Assembly: GCF_902505095.1 (NCBI RefSeq)
Contig: NZ_CABWIB010000001.1
Span: 372,001-436,000, forward strand
Length of the DNA stretch: 64,000 bases
Source of the DNA: Oceanivirga miroungae
GTDB lineage: Bacteria; Fusobacteriota; Fusobacteriia; Fusobacteriales; Leptotrichiaceae
Reading direction: 5' to 3'
The notes beneath the pieces were generated by a model, which was given only the letters and a program-made list of their open reading frames with translations, searched no databases and was not told where the DNA came from. How positions within the stretch are numbered: the stretch's first letter is position 1; every line of letters begins with the position of its first letter. The position numbers and the translations under genes are program-made. Shown in pieces: positions 17,436 through 26,007 of this stretch.

Positions 17436-18230
17436 ATGAGAGTTTTAATTTTAGATAATAAAGAAAAATTAAGTAAAAAAGTAGCTGAGATTGTAGCAAA
17501 AAGGATAAATGATTTTAATCCAACAGAAGATAAACCTTTTGTATTAGGTTTACCTACAGGATCAACGCCAATATTAGTATATAAAGAACTAATAGAATTA
17601 AATAAAAAAGGTGCAGTTTCATTTAAAAATGTTGTTACATTTAATATGGATGAATATGTAGGATTAGATGAAAATCATGAACAAAGCTATCACTACTTTA
17701 TGTATGAAACTTTCTTTAATCATATAGATATTAAAAAAGAGAATATTAATATTTTAGATGGGATGGCAAAAGATATTAAACTAGAATGTGCTAGATATGA
17801 AGAAAAAATAAAATCTTATGGTGGAATTCACTTATTCTTAGGTGGAGTTGGAGAAGATGGACACATAGCATTTAATGAGCCAGGTTCATCACTAATGTCA
17901 AGAACTCGTGATAAAGAATTAACAGAAGATACTATCTTAGTAAACTCAAGATTTTTTGGTGGAGATGTTACGAAAGTTCCTAAATTAGCATTAACAGTTG
18001 GAGTTGGAACAATAATGGATAGTAATGAAGTTTTAATAATGGCTAATGGGACTAAAAAAGCAGAAGCTATAAGAAGAGGGATAGAAGAAGGAATTAATCA
18101 TATGTGGACTATCTCAATGTTACAAATGCACAGAAACGCAATAATTGTAATAGATGAAGAGGCTGCAAATAATTTAATGTTAAAGACTTATAAGTATTTT
18201 AAAGATATAGAAAAAGATAATATTAAATAG
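17436..18230 (+). CDS. nagB: Glucosamine-6-phosphate deaminase
   Basis: 264 aa. Motifs: LGLPTGSTP (phosphate loop), FNMDEYVGL (catalytic Asp), [21 protein letters not shown] (catalytic Asp/His region). It converts glucosamine-6-P to fructose-6-P and ammonia in the cytoplasm. This is the last step of amino sugar and sialic acid breakdown, linking it to nanEKA at 30.7-33.2 kb. nagA (GlcNAc-6-P deacetylase), needed between them, is not in the window. Single-gene unit with its own promoter and terminator; AAAGGAG lies before the ATG. Confidence 0.97.
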   Translation: MRVLILDNKEKLSKKVAEIVAKRINDFNPTEDKPFVLGLPTGSTPILVYKELIELNKKGAVSFKNVVTFNMDEYVGLDENHEQSYHYFMYETFFNHIDIKKENINILDGMAKDIKLECARYEEKIKSYGGIHLFLGGVGEDGHIAFNEPGSSLMSRTRDKELTEDTILVNSRFFGGDVTKVPKLALTVGVGTIMDSNEVLIMANGTKKAEAIRRGIEEGINHMWTISMLQMHRNAIIVIDEEAANNLMLKTYKYFKDIEKDNIK

Positions 18231-18235
18231 TAATT

Positions 18236-18262
18236 AAAGTGCTAAAATTAGCACTTTTTTTC
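18236..18262 (+). terminator. Terminator of nagB
   Basis: AAAGTGCTA and TAGCACTTT form the stem around a 4-nt loop, followed by a T-run. Confidence 0.88.
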
Positions 18263-18324
18263 TATTTACAATTATATTAAAATGTGTTAATATTTTTTTA
18301 AATTGATTTAAAGGGGGACGACAA

Positions 18325-19374
18325 TTGAAAAAAATTTTTAAACTATTTTTAATGTGTATTTTAAGTATTTTCGCTGTATCTTGTTCAGGTGAAAAAGAAG
18401 CTGAAAATGAATTAAATATATACACTTGGATCTATTTTGTTCCAGATGAAGTTATAGAAAACTTTGAAAAAGAAACTGGAATTAAGGTAAACATTAGCTA
18501 TTATGACACTAATGACACTCTAATGGCTAAATTATTAAGTGGTACTACTCAATATGATATAGTATCTCCATCAACTGACTTTGTACCTATTATGGTAGAA
18601 GCAGGTATGTTAGAAAAATTTGATAAATCTAAATTAACAGAAACATTTAAAAATTTAGATACAGAAGGTTTAAATCTATATGAATATGCAAAAGTATATG
18701 ATGATGGATTAAATTATTCACTACCTTATGGATTCTTTGCTACAGGAATAACAGTAAACAAAGAAAAAGTTGGTAATATACCATATAATTTAGATATATT
18801 CTTAAACTCTGACTTTAAAGGAGCTATGACAATGTTAGATGATGGGCGTGAAGTTATAGGAATGATGCTTCAACATTTTGGTTATAGTTCGGATTCAAGT
18901 AATGATAATGAATTAAATAAAGTAAAAGAAGAATTGATAAAATATAAGAAAAATTTAGCAAAATTTGATAGTACAACCTTTGGTAAAGGTTTAGCAGCAG
19001 GAGAATTTATCGTATCTCATGGATACCCAGATGTATTTTATGAAACAGAAGCTTATGAGCAAGATAAATTTGTATATATTTTACCAAAAGGTGCTATGAT
19101 GTATATAGACAATATGAGTATTACTAAAAATTCTAAACATAAAGATAATGCATACAAATTCTTAGAATACTTATATAAACCTGAAAACTACAAATATGTA
19201 TTTGAAAACTTTAGACAAATACCAGTAGTAAAAGGAGTATATGAGCTAACAGATACAAAACCAATAGCAAGTGCAAAAGATATTATGGAAAATGCAAAAT
19301 TACCTCGTGCGCTTAGTGATGAGGCAAAAGAAAAACAAGAAAAGATATTCAATGAAGTGAAATTAGCAAAATAG
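18325..19374 (+). CDS. potD: Polyamine-type ABC transporter substrate-binding lipoprotein (first copy)
   Basis: 349 aa. Lipobox AVSC with Cys20 predicts a lipid-anchored protein. NIYTWIYFVPDEVIENFEKE and YDIVSPSTDFV are typical of the PotD/PotF spermidine/putrescine binding family (cluster D). The TTG start at 18325 is supported by AAGGGGGA (18311-18318) and by the lipoprotein signal starting there. No potABC permease or ATPase genes are adjacent, so it must share a transporter encoded elsewhere. It closely resembles the next gene and has its own terminator. Substrate is inferred; related proteins bind other small cations. Confidence 0.85.
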   Translation: MKKIFKLFLMCILSIFAVSCSGEKEAENELNIYTWIYFVPDEVIENFEKETGIKVNISYYDTNDTLMAKLLSGTTQYDIVSPSTDFVPIMVEAGMLEKFDKSKLTETFKNLDTEGLNLYEYAKVYDDGLNYSLPYGFFATGITVNKEKVGNIPYNLDIFLNSDFKGAMTMLDDGREVIGMMLQHFGYSSDSSNDNELNKVKEELIKYKKNLAKFDSTTFGKGLAAGEFIVSHGYPDVFYETEAYEQDKFVYILPKGAMMYIDNMSITKNSKHKDNAYKFLEYLYKPENYKYVFENFRQIPVVKGVYELTDTKPIASAKDIMENAKLPRALSDEAKEKQEKIFNEVKLAK

Positions 19375-19376
19375 AG

Positions 19377-19401
19377 AATCCTCTCTTAGGAGAGGATTTT
19401 T
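19377..19401 (+). terminator. Terminator between the two potD-like genes
   Basis: AATCCTCTC (19377-19385) and GAGAGGATT (19390-19398) around TTAG, followed by TTT. Confidence 0.85.
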
Positions 19402-19425
19402 AAATAATGGGGGGTGTGAAATAAG

Positions 19426-20472
19426 TTGAAAAAAATATTTAATTTTATAACTTTAATTTTAATAAGCAGCATTTTAATATCATGTGGGAAAAATGAGGAT
19501 AAAAATGTATTAAATATATATACATGGGAATCTTTTATACCTGAAGAAGTAATAGAAAATTTTGAAAAAGAAACTAATATACATGTAAACATTAGTTTTT
19601 ATGATACAAATGATATTATGATGACAAAATTATTAAGTGGTGTTAAAGGTGAATATGATATAGTATCACCGTCAACTGATTTTGTTGAGCTTATGATAGA
19701 AGCTAATCTTCTTCAAAAATTAGATAAGAAAAAATTAAACGAGGTATTTAGTAATTTAGATGAAGAACTAAACCTATATGAATATGCTAAAATATATGAT
19801 CCTAATTTACAATATTCAATACCTTATGGATTTTTTGCAACTGGTATAACAGTAAATAAAAGTAGAGTAAAAGAGTATAGAAAAGATTTAAGTATATTTT
19901 TAGACCAAAGATATAGCGGGAAAATGACTATGCTAGATGATGGTCGTGAACTAATAGGAGTAGCATTACAAAATTTAGGGTATAATTCTGATTCTAGTAG
20001 TGATAAAGAGTTAGAAGAAGCAAAAAACTACTTAATATCAATGAAAAAAAATCTTGCTAAATATGATAGTTCTATTTATGGTAAAGGTTTAGCCACAGGT
20101 GAATTTTTTATATCTCATGGATATCCAGATGTATTTTATGAAATAGAAGATAATGAGTTTGAAAACTTTGAATATTTCTTACCAAAGGGTGCTATGATGT
20201 ATATAGATAGTATGGCTATATTAAAAGATGGTAAAAATAAAGAAAATGCATATAAGTTTTTAAAGTATTTATATAAGCCAGAAAATTTCAAATACACTTT
20301 TGAAAAATTTAGACAAATACCAGTTGTAAAAGGTGTTTATAAATTATCAGATGTAAAACCTATACTAAAAAAAGAAGAGATAATAAAAAATGCAAAATTA
20401 CCTAAAAAATTAAGTGTAGATGCTAAATACAAACAAGATAAAATATTTAATGAAATAAAGTTATCTAAATAA
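19426..20472 (+). CDS. potD: Polyamine-type ABC transporter substrate-binding lipoprotein (second copy)
   Basis: 348 aa, aligned along its whole length with the preceding gene (shared NIYTW, VIENFEKET, YDIVSPSTDFV, IPYGFFATGITVNK, GAMMYID and FRQIPVVKGVY). This indicates tandem duplication followed by divergence. Lipobox ILISC, Cys20. TTG start at 19426 behind GGGGGTG. Like its neighbour it stands without permease genes and has its own terminator. Differences in the ligand pocket cannot be judged by eye; the copies may differ in specificity. Confidence 0.85.
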   Translation: MKKIFNFITLILISSILISCGKNEDKNVLNIYTWESFIPEEVIENFEKETNIHVNISFYDTNDIMMTKLLSGVKGEYDIVSPSTDFVELMIEANLLQKLDKKKLNEVFSNLDEELNLYEYAKIYDPNLQYSIPYGFFATGITVNKSRVKEYRKDLSIFLDQRYSGKMTMLDDGRELIGVALQNLGYNSDSSSDKELEEAKNYLISMKKNLAKYDSSIYGKGLATGEFFISHGYPDVFYEIEDNEFENFEYFLPKGAMMYIDSMAILKDGKNKENAYKFLKYLYKPENFKYTFEKFRQIPVVKGVYKLSDVKPILKKEEIIKNAKLPKKLSVDAKYKQDKIFNEIKLSK

Positions 20473-20502
20473 AAAGATTAGAGCGAATCTAATCTTTTTT
20501 TT
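20471..20502 (+). terminator. Terminator of the second potD-like gene
   Basis: AAAAAGATTAGA (20471-20482) and TCTAATCTTTTT (20488-20499) with loop GCGAA; the T-run runs to 20502 and into the -35 box of the next promoter. Confidence 0.88.
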
Positions 20503-20528
20503 GAAAAAATATAAAATCAAGGTATAAT
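20501..20528 (+). promoter_or_regulatory. Promoter of the acid phosphatase gene
   Basis: TTGAAA (20501-20506), 16-nt spacer, TATAAT (20523-20528). The -35 begins inside the T-run of the preceding terminator. Confidence 0.7.
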
Positions 20529-20553
20529 TTACCATAAAAATAGGAGGTTTTAT

Positions 20554-21822
20554 ATGAAAAAGTTTAAAATTTTTTTAATGTTAGTATTAGGTTTAAATAG
20601 TGTTTCACAATTATCATTTGCAAAAGATGATTTGAAATTAAAAGAAATGGTAGTTTTAAGTAGACATAGCGTGAGAGCGCCTTTATCTTCTCCTGATAGT
20701 ACTTTAGGAAAAGCAACAAATCACGAGTGGATAAATTGGTCTGCACCAAAGAGTTCTTTAACTACAAGAGGTGGAGTATTAGAAACTATGGCTGGGCAAT
20801 ATTTTAGAAAATATGTTGAAAAAAATGGGTTATTAGACTTAAATAAGATGCCTAGTAAAGATGAAGTAAATATATATACAAATAGTATGCAAAGAACAAT
20901 AGCTACAGGTAGATATTTCTCTGTTGGATTTTCGCCAGTGCATGATTTAGAAGTATATCATAGATTTTCAGAGAGCAAGATGGATCCGGTATTTTTCCCA
21001 AGATTAACTAAAGTTAGTGATGACTTTATAAAAAAAGCTACTAAACAAATCAATAGTTTAGAAGGAAAAAAGAGCCTTTACGAATTAACAAAATCACTAG
21101 AACCATCATTTGATGAAATTGAAAAAACACTAGATATTACTGAGTCTAAGGCTTGTAAAATGGAAAAACTTTGTGACTTAAATGACTATGATACAAAGCT
21201 TTCATTTAAGTTAGGAGATGAACCTAGATTAAGTGGGTCTTTAAAGACTGGAACTATAATATCAGATGCTTTAATACTACAATATTTTGAAGAACCAAAT
21301 GATGAAAAAGTTACTTTTGGTAAAAAATTAAGCAAAGAACAATATACTTTAATTTCTAAAGTTAAAGATACTTATGGAGAAGTTTTATTCTCAGCTCCTA
21401 TAGTTGCTGTTAATGTGGCAAATCCATTAATTACATATATGAAAGATGAACTTCTATCTAAAAATAGAAAATTCACATATTTAGTAGGTCATGATTCTAA
21501 TCTAGCTTCTGTTATGAGTGCTTTAGGTATAGAAGACTTTGAACTTCCTAATAGCGTAGAAACTAAAACTCCTATAGGTGCAAAATTAGTATTTGAAAAA
21601 TGGTCTGACGAAAAAACTAATGAAGAATATATTAGTATAAAATTAATTTATCAATCTACAGAACAACTTAGAAATCTTTCTATTTTAGACTTAGAAAATC
21701 CACCTGTTATAGTAAATCTTAAATTGAAAGGTATTTCATATAACAAAAATGGTATGTATAAATTTAAAGACCTTATAGATAGATTTAATAAGGCATTAAT
21801 GGAATATGAAAATATTAAATAA
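20554..21822 (+). CDS. Periplasmic histidine acid phosphatase (Agp/phytase-like)
   Basis: 422 aa. Signal peptide with predicted cleavage after SFA (residue 23). The active-site motif RHxxRxP is present as SRHSVRAP (nucleophile His38), the TTRGGVLE and NSMQRTIAT segments are conserved in the family, and the proton-donor HD pair is His313-Asp314 in VGHDSN. It would release phosphate from sugar phosphates or phytate in the periplasm; glucose-1-phosphatase (Agp) is the closest pattern I recognise. TAGGAGG before the ATG. It has its own promoter and terminator. Confidence 0.88.
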   Translation: MKKFKIFLMLVLGLNSVSQLSFAKDDLKLKEMVVLSRHSVRAPLSSPDSTLGKATNHEWINWSAPKSSLTTRGGVLETMAGQYFRKYVEKNGLLDLNKMPSKDEVNIYTNSMQRTIATGRYFSVGFSPVHDLEVYHRFSESKMDPVFFPRLTKVSDDFIKKATKQINSLEGKKSLYELTKSLEPSFDEIEKTLDITESKACKMEKLCDLNDYDTKLSFKLGDEPRLSGSLKTGTIISDALILQYFEEPNDEKVTFGKKLSKEQYTLISKVKDTYGEVLFSAPIVAVNVANPLITYMKDELLSKNRKFTYLVGHDSNLASVMSALGIEDFELPNSVETKTPIGAKLVFEKWSDEKTNEEYISIKLIYQSTEQLRNLSILDLENPPVIVNLKLKGISYNKNGMYKFKDLIDRFNKALMEYENIK

Positions 21823-21837
21823 ATAAATTAATTAAGC

Positions 21838-21869
21838 TGTGATATTTTAAAGTATCACATCTTTTTTTT
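21838..21869 (+). terminator. Terminator of the acid phosphatase gene
   Basis: TGTGATA (21838-21844) and TATCACA (21853-21859) with an 8-nt loop, then T8 at 21862-21869. Confidence 0.82.
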
Positions 21870-21881
21870 AGCTTGACATTA

Positions 21882-21890
21882 TGATATAAT
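21882..21890 (+). promoter_or_regulatory. Extended -10 promoter of tamB-bamA
   Basis: TGATATAAT lies 20 nt before the tamB start. The TTGACA at 21873 is only 6 nt away and cannot be its -35. Confidence 0.5.
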
Positions 21891-21910
21891 TAAATAAAAA
21901 AGGAAAAAAT

Positions 21911-24900
21911 ATGAAAAAACTAAGATATATAATATTAATGTTATTAGTTACAATTTTTTCTATGTTATCATTCATAATTTTATCTAATCTTACATTAATT
22001 GTTAACTATGTTTTTAAAGATATAGTGAAAGCAAATATAAGTGTTGGAAATATCGAGTTAAAAGGATTTAAGGTCATAGGGAAAAATGTAATAGTAAATA
22101 CACTTGATAATAAGCCCGTGGCTAAAATTGAGAATGTAAGTTTTAAAATAAATCCACTTGCTATAACAAAATTAAAAAATATTAAAATTAATAGTGGATT
22201 TGTTTTAGTGTCTATGGATAAAAACAATATTTTAAATGTTGAAAAAATTTTTAAAGATTTTGAAAACAGTAAACTAAGTCCAAAGGTATATACAACCAGC
22301 ATTTCTAAAATTGAATTAGAAAATATAGATGTTAGATATGAAACTCATGAATTTAATGACTTAATAGAATTAGATGCATATAATGTAAATGGATACATGG
22401 ATATATCAAAAGTAAAAGATTTTTTTATTGATGTTAATGGTAAAGTAAAATCTCCTACAAATGAAAAAGATGGCTGGGTTAGATATAAGTATGATAAATT
22501 GAAAGATGTCATTAGTATAGAAATGAAGGATATATCAGCTAAAAAAGAAATAGCTCAGTTTTCTGAAACAGATCTTTTTTATGCAGATGACTATACTGCA
22601 AGCGGACATATAGATTTAAGCTTTGCTGGTAAAAAATTATTAGGCTCAAATATAGAATTAAATGGTTATGCAAATAATTTAAAATACATTGACTACGATG
22701 AAAAAATAAAAAAAGTCTATTTTGATATGAAAATGAAAGATGAAAAAGTAAATTTAAATGCAAAGTCTAAAATAGATGGTAAAAATGTAGAATTTGATTT
22801 GGATCTTGTACTAGATAAAAGTCTTGATGTTAAGTTAAATTTAGAAGATATGTCGTATAAAAAAATGAAAAAATTTGATTTGATAAAAAAATACGATATT
22901 GATTTAGAATCTAATATAAATTTTGATGGTAAATTTAGCTTTGATATAATAAAGCAAGATGAGGTTAATCTAAAAGATCTTAGTATAAAATTAGATACCA
23001 AAAAATTAAAATATAAGGATTATGAAATAAAAAATATATTTGCTGATATAAATAGCAATAAGCAAAATATAAAAGCAAAATTAGAAACTAATGTAAAAGG
23101 CTATGATATAAATAGTGATATATATGTAGAATCTAATTTAAATTTACTAAATAAAAAAGGGAATGCTAAAGTTTTAATAGAAAATAATATAGATATAGAA
23201 AAATTAAAAAAATTAAATATAGACTTTGAATTTAAAGGTCTAGATGATATAAAAGCAAAATTATATAATAAGTATATTTTAACAGATATAAAATATGATT
23301 TAGTTAAAGATGTTAATTATTTAAATATTAATTTAAAAGACGGGGAAAATAACTTAAGTATAATTGGTAATACAGATAATTTATCATATTTACATGATTA
23401 TAAAATTAAAGCTAATTATGATAAATATAATGTAGACTTAGAATTAAGTGGTCAAAAATATGAGTTTAACTTAAAACCAACAATTAAGATTTCAAAATTT
23501 TCAAGAGACGATCTTTATTTATATAATACTACAATAAAAGGAAATATAAGTAATATTTTAAGTGATGATATAGAAGTTAAAATGAATGCAAATATATCAG
23601 AGCTTTGGTATAAATATCAAAGATTAAAAGATGTTAATTTAGATATATTATACAGAGATAACTTATTAAAATTAAATAATATAAAAAATGATAAATTAGC
23701 TGCTAATCTTTCGTATGATATAAAAAATGAAAAATTAGATTTAGATTTAAAATTACTAGACTATATGCTATATACAACAAATAAAAATATAGATGCAAAC
23801 CTTTTAATAAGTAATTTAAGTCTAAAAGCAAAAGGAAAATTAAATGACCTTGTAGTAGAATCTAGATTAGATAAAAGTGATTTGAGTATAAATGATAAGC
23901 ACATAGCTGATTTAGAATATGATATAAATACAATAGAAAATGATATTGTAATGAATACAAAACTAAATGATAAGAAATTTTTTAAACTAGAGTATTTAAA
24001 AGATAGCAAGGATGTAAAATTAGATTTAAATTTAGAAGAAGATTTAAAAAACTTTTTAAAAATAGATGATGCTTCTGCTAAAATAAAGTTAAACTCAAAA
24101 CTTGAAGGTAAAAAAGACAGTTTAAAAGGGAATATAGATTTATCTATTAAGGATATAATTTATAAAGAATATAAAATTCCAAATATAAAACTAAATACAG
24201 ATATATCAAACGTAAATGTGTTTTCAAATGAATTAAATGGAATAGTTAATATCAAGGAATTTAGTTCATATAATGAAAATGAGAACGATAAAATATTTTC
24301 TCTCAAAGAAAAAATTGATCTTTCTAATTTAGATGTAGATATTAAACTAGAGAAAAGAAGCTTTGATTTATCAAATGTATCAGAAAGATTATCGGGTAAA
24401 ATAGAAGCAAGTGGAATTTTTAAATTAGATAAAAATGAAATGTATGGTAATATCAGTTTAGACTCTAAACAAATAAAAATTGAAGATAATAAATTTACCA
24501 ATTTAATTTTCTTAGCACAAATGGATAAAAATGGGTTTGATATAGGACAAGGATATATAGAGTATCAAAAAAATCCTCTTTTAGTAGATGGGTATATGTT
24601 ATTTAAACCATTTACATATAATATAAGAATGATAGCACAGGATTTTAATTTAGATTTCTTGAAATTTAATAAAAAAATTAGTGAATCAGGAGGTATTGCT
24701 AATATAAATGCAAGTTTTGAACCAAGTAGGTTTAAAGGAGATATTAAGGTTGAAAACTTTTTACTAAAAACTAAGGATTTAGATATAAAAAATACTAATA
24801 TAGATGTCTTGCTTTTAAATAGACTGGTTAATATAGACAGACTTACATCTAATATAAATGGTGGAAATTTTAGTTTAGTAGGTCAGGTTGAAGTGCCAAA

Positions 24901-25993
24901 AATGGATAAAAACTCAATAACAAATAAGAAACTAAACTTAGATAATATAAATTTAAGAATGACAACAAATAATGTTGATTTAAAATATGCTAAAAATAAT
25001 GCTGTATTGAGTTCAATAATTGATTTTAAAAAAAATTTAATAAGTGGTGCTATTGATATACATGGTGGAAATATAAATAACATTGATTTTATAAATTCTA
25101 ATAAAAATTCTAAGACTAAGTCTTATTTTGTTTCATTTATTAAAGAAATATTGTATAATACATTAGAAGATTATGAAACAAAATTAGATATTGATATTGT
25201 AAAAGATATTAATATTAATGTACCGAATTATCTTGTTATACAAAAGATAAAAGGTAGTTTAAATGGTAATTTAAAGTTAAATGTTAAAAAATTAAATCCT
25301 TATATAATAGGAAAACTTAATCTTGTAAATGGTTCGTATTTATTTAACACTAATTTATTTAACATAGATAGACTTTCTATCGATTTAGATGGTGGGTCTA
25401 AATTAAATCCACATATAGATTTAATTTCTAGTACGTTAAAAAATAATGAAAAAATAAATATAACTATTAATTCGAAACTAGAGGATATGAAAATAAAATT
25501 ATCATCTAGTACAAATAAAACAAGAGAAGAATTAATAAATGAATTAACTTTAAATACTAGTCAAAAGAATTTAGGAAAGGATTTAATAAATTTTGCAACA
25601 ACAACAGCTGTAAATCAATTAATTAATACCTTTATAAATCCATTAGAAAAGACTCTAGGTCTTACAAAATTAGAATTAAATACAAATAATTTAAGTATAC
25701 CTAGTTTAGAAGCAAGTAGAATATTTAAAAATATAAATGCAAATCTATTTATACAAGGTAAGATTTATAAAAATCTATACTGGGACTTTAGAACAAGTAT
25801 TCCTTTTGATACAAGTACAAATCCCATTCATTATGGATTGGGATTATCTTATGAATTAAAAGGAAACCTTAATGCTGTTTTAGGTTTGGATATAGATACT
25901 TATCCAAATGGACAAAAAGATGTAGGGGGGTATCTAGGTATAAGCTATAAAAAAGATGCAATGTATTTATCAGAAATTTTTAAAAATAAATAA
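21911..25993 (+). CDS. tamB: TamB-like inner-membrane translocation and assembly protein
   Basis: 1360 aa. One N-terminal membrane anchor (about residues 5-31) is followed by an AsmA-like start and more than 1,000 residues of repetitive, Asp/Lys/Asn-rich beta strands, the pattern of a long periplasmic beta-groove. The last 250 residues hold a TamB/DUF490 domain (NPLEKTLGLTKLEL; YKNLYWDFRTSIPF; GLGLSYELKGNLNAVLGLD). Such proteins carry phospholipids or help outer-membrane proteins across the periplasm with an Omp85 partner. The bamA gene follows 14 nt downstream, and this pairing is common in Fusobacteriota, which often lack a separate TamA. Confidence 0.88.
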   Translation: MKKLRYIILMLLVTIFSMLSFIILSNLTLIVNYVFKDIVKANISVGNIELKGFKVIGKNVIVNTLDNKPVAKIENVSFKINPLAITKLKNIKINSGFVLVSMDKNNILNVEKIFKDFENSKLSPKVYTTSISKIELENIDVRYETHEFNDLIELDAYNVNGYMDISKVKDFFIDVNGKVKSPTNEKDGWVRYKYDKLKDVISIEMKDISAKKEIAQFSETDLFYADDYTASGHIDLSFAGKKLLGSNIELNGYANNLKYIDYDEKIKKVYFDMKMKDEKVNLNAKSKIDGKNVEFDLDLVLDKSLDVKLNLEDMSYKKMKKFDLIKKYDIDLESNINFDGKFSFDIIKQDEVNLKDLSIKLDTKKLKYKDYEIKNIFADINSNKQNIKAKLETNVKGYDINSDIYVESNLNLLNKKGNAKVLIENNIDIEKLKKLNIDFEFKGLDDIKAKLYNKYILTDIKYDLVKDVNYLNINLKDGENNLSIIGNTDNLSYLHDYKIKANYDKYNVDLELSGQKYEFNLKPTIKISKFSRDDLYLYNTTIKGNISNILSDDIEVKMNANISELWYKYQRLKDVNLDILYRDNLLKLNNIKNDKLAANLSYDIKNEKLDLDLKLLDYMLYTTNKNIDANLLISNLSLKAKGKLNDLVVESRLDKSDLSINDKHIADLEYDINTIENDIVMNTKLNDKKFFKLEYLKDSKDVKLDLNLEEDLKNFLKIDDASAKIKLNSKLEGKKDSLKGNIDLSIKDIIYKEYKIPNIKLNTDISNVNVFSNELNGIVNIKEFSSYNENENDKIFSLKEKIDLSNLDVDIKLEKRSFDLSNVSERLSGKIEASGIFKLDKNEMYGNISLDSKQIKIEDNKFTNLIFLAQMDKNGFDIGQGYIEYQKNPLLVDGYMLFKPFTYNIRMIAQDFNLDFLKFNKKISESGGIANINASFEPSRFKGDIKVENFLLKTKDLDIKNTNIDVLLLNRLVNIDRLTSNINGGNFSLVGQVEVPKMDKNSITNKKLNLDNINLRMTTNNVDLKYAKNNAVLSSIIDFKKNLISGAIDIHGGNINNIDFINSNKNSKTKSYFVSFIKEILYNTLEDYETKLDIDIVKDININVPNYLVIQKIKGSLNGNLKLNVKKLNPYIIGKLNLVNGSYLFNTNLFNIDRLSIDLDGGSKLNPHIDLISSTLKNNEKINITINSKLEDMKIKLSSSTNKTREELINELTLNTSQKNLGKDLINFATTTAVNQLINTFINPLEKTLGLTKLELNTNNLSIPSLEASRIFKNINANLFIQGKIYKNLYWDFRTSIPFDTSTNPIHYGLGLSYELKGNLNAVLGLDIDTYPNGQKDVGGYLGISYKKDAMYLSEIFKNK

Positions 25994-26007
25994 AAGTGAG
26001 GGAAAAA

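Noticed and set aside
21838-21859. CRP-like site TGTGA...TCACA
   Set aside because: The spacer is 12 nt instead of 6, and the arms are followed by T8, so it is a terminator.
21873-21890. TTGACA and TATAAT as one promoter
   Set aside because: They are only 6 nt apart; the TATAAT works better as an extended -10 element.
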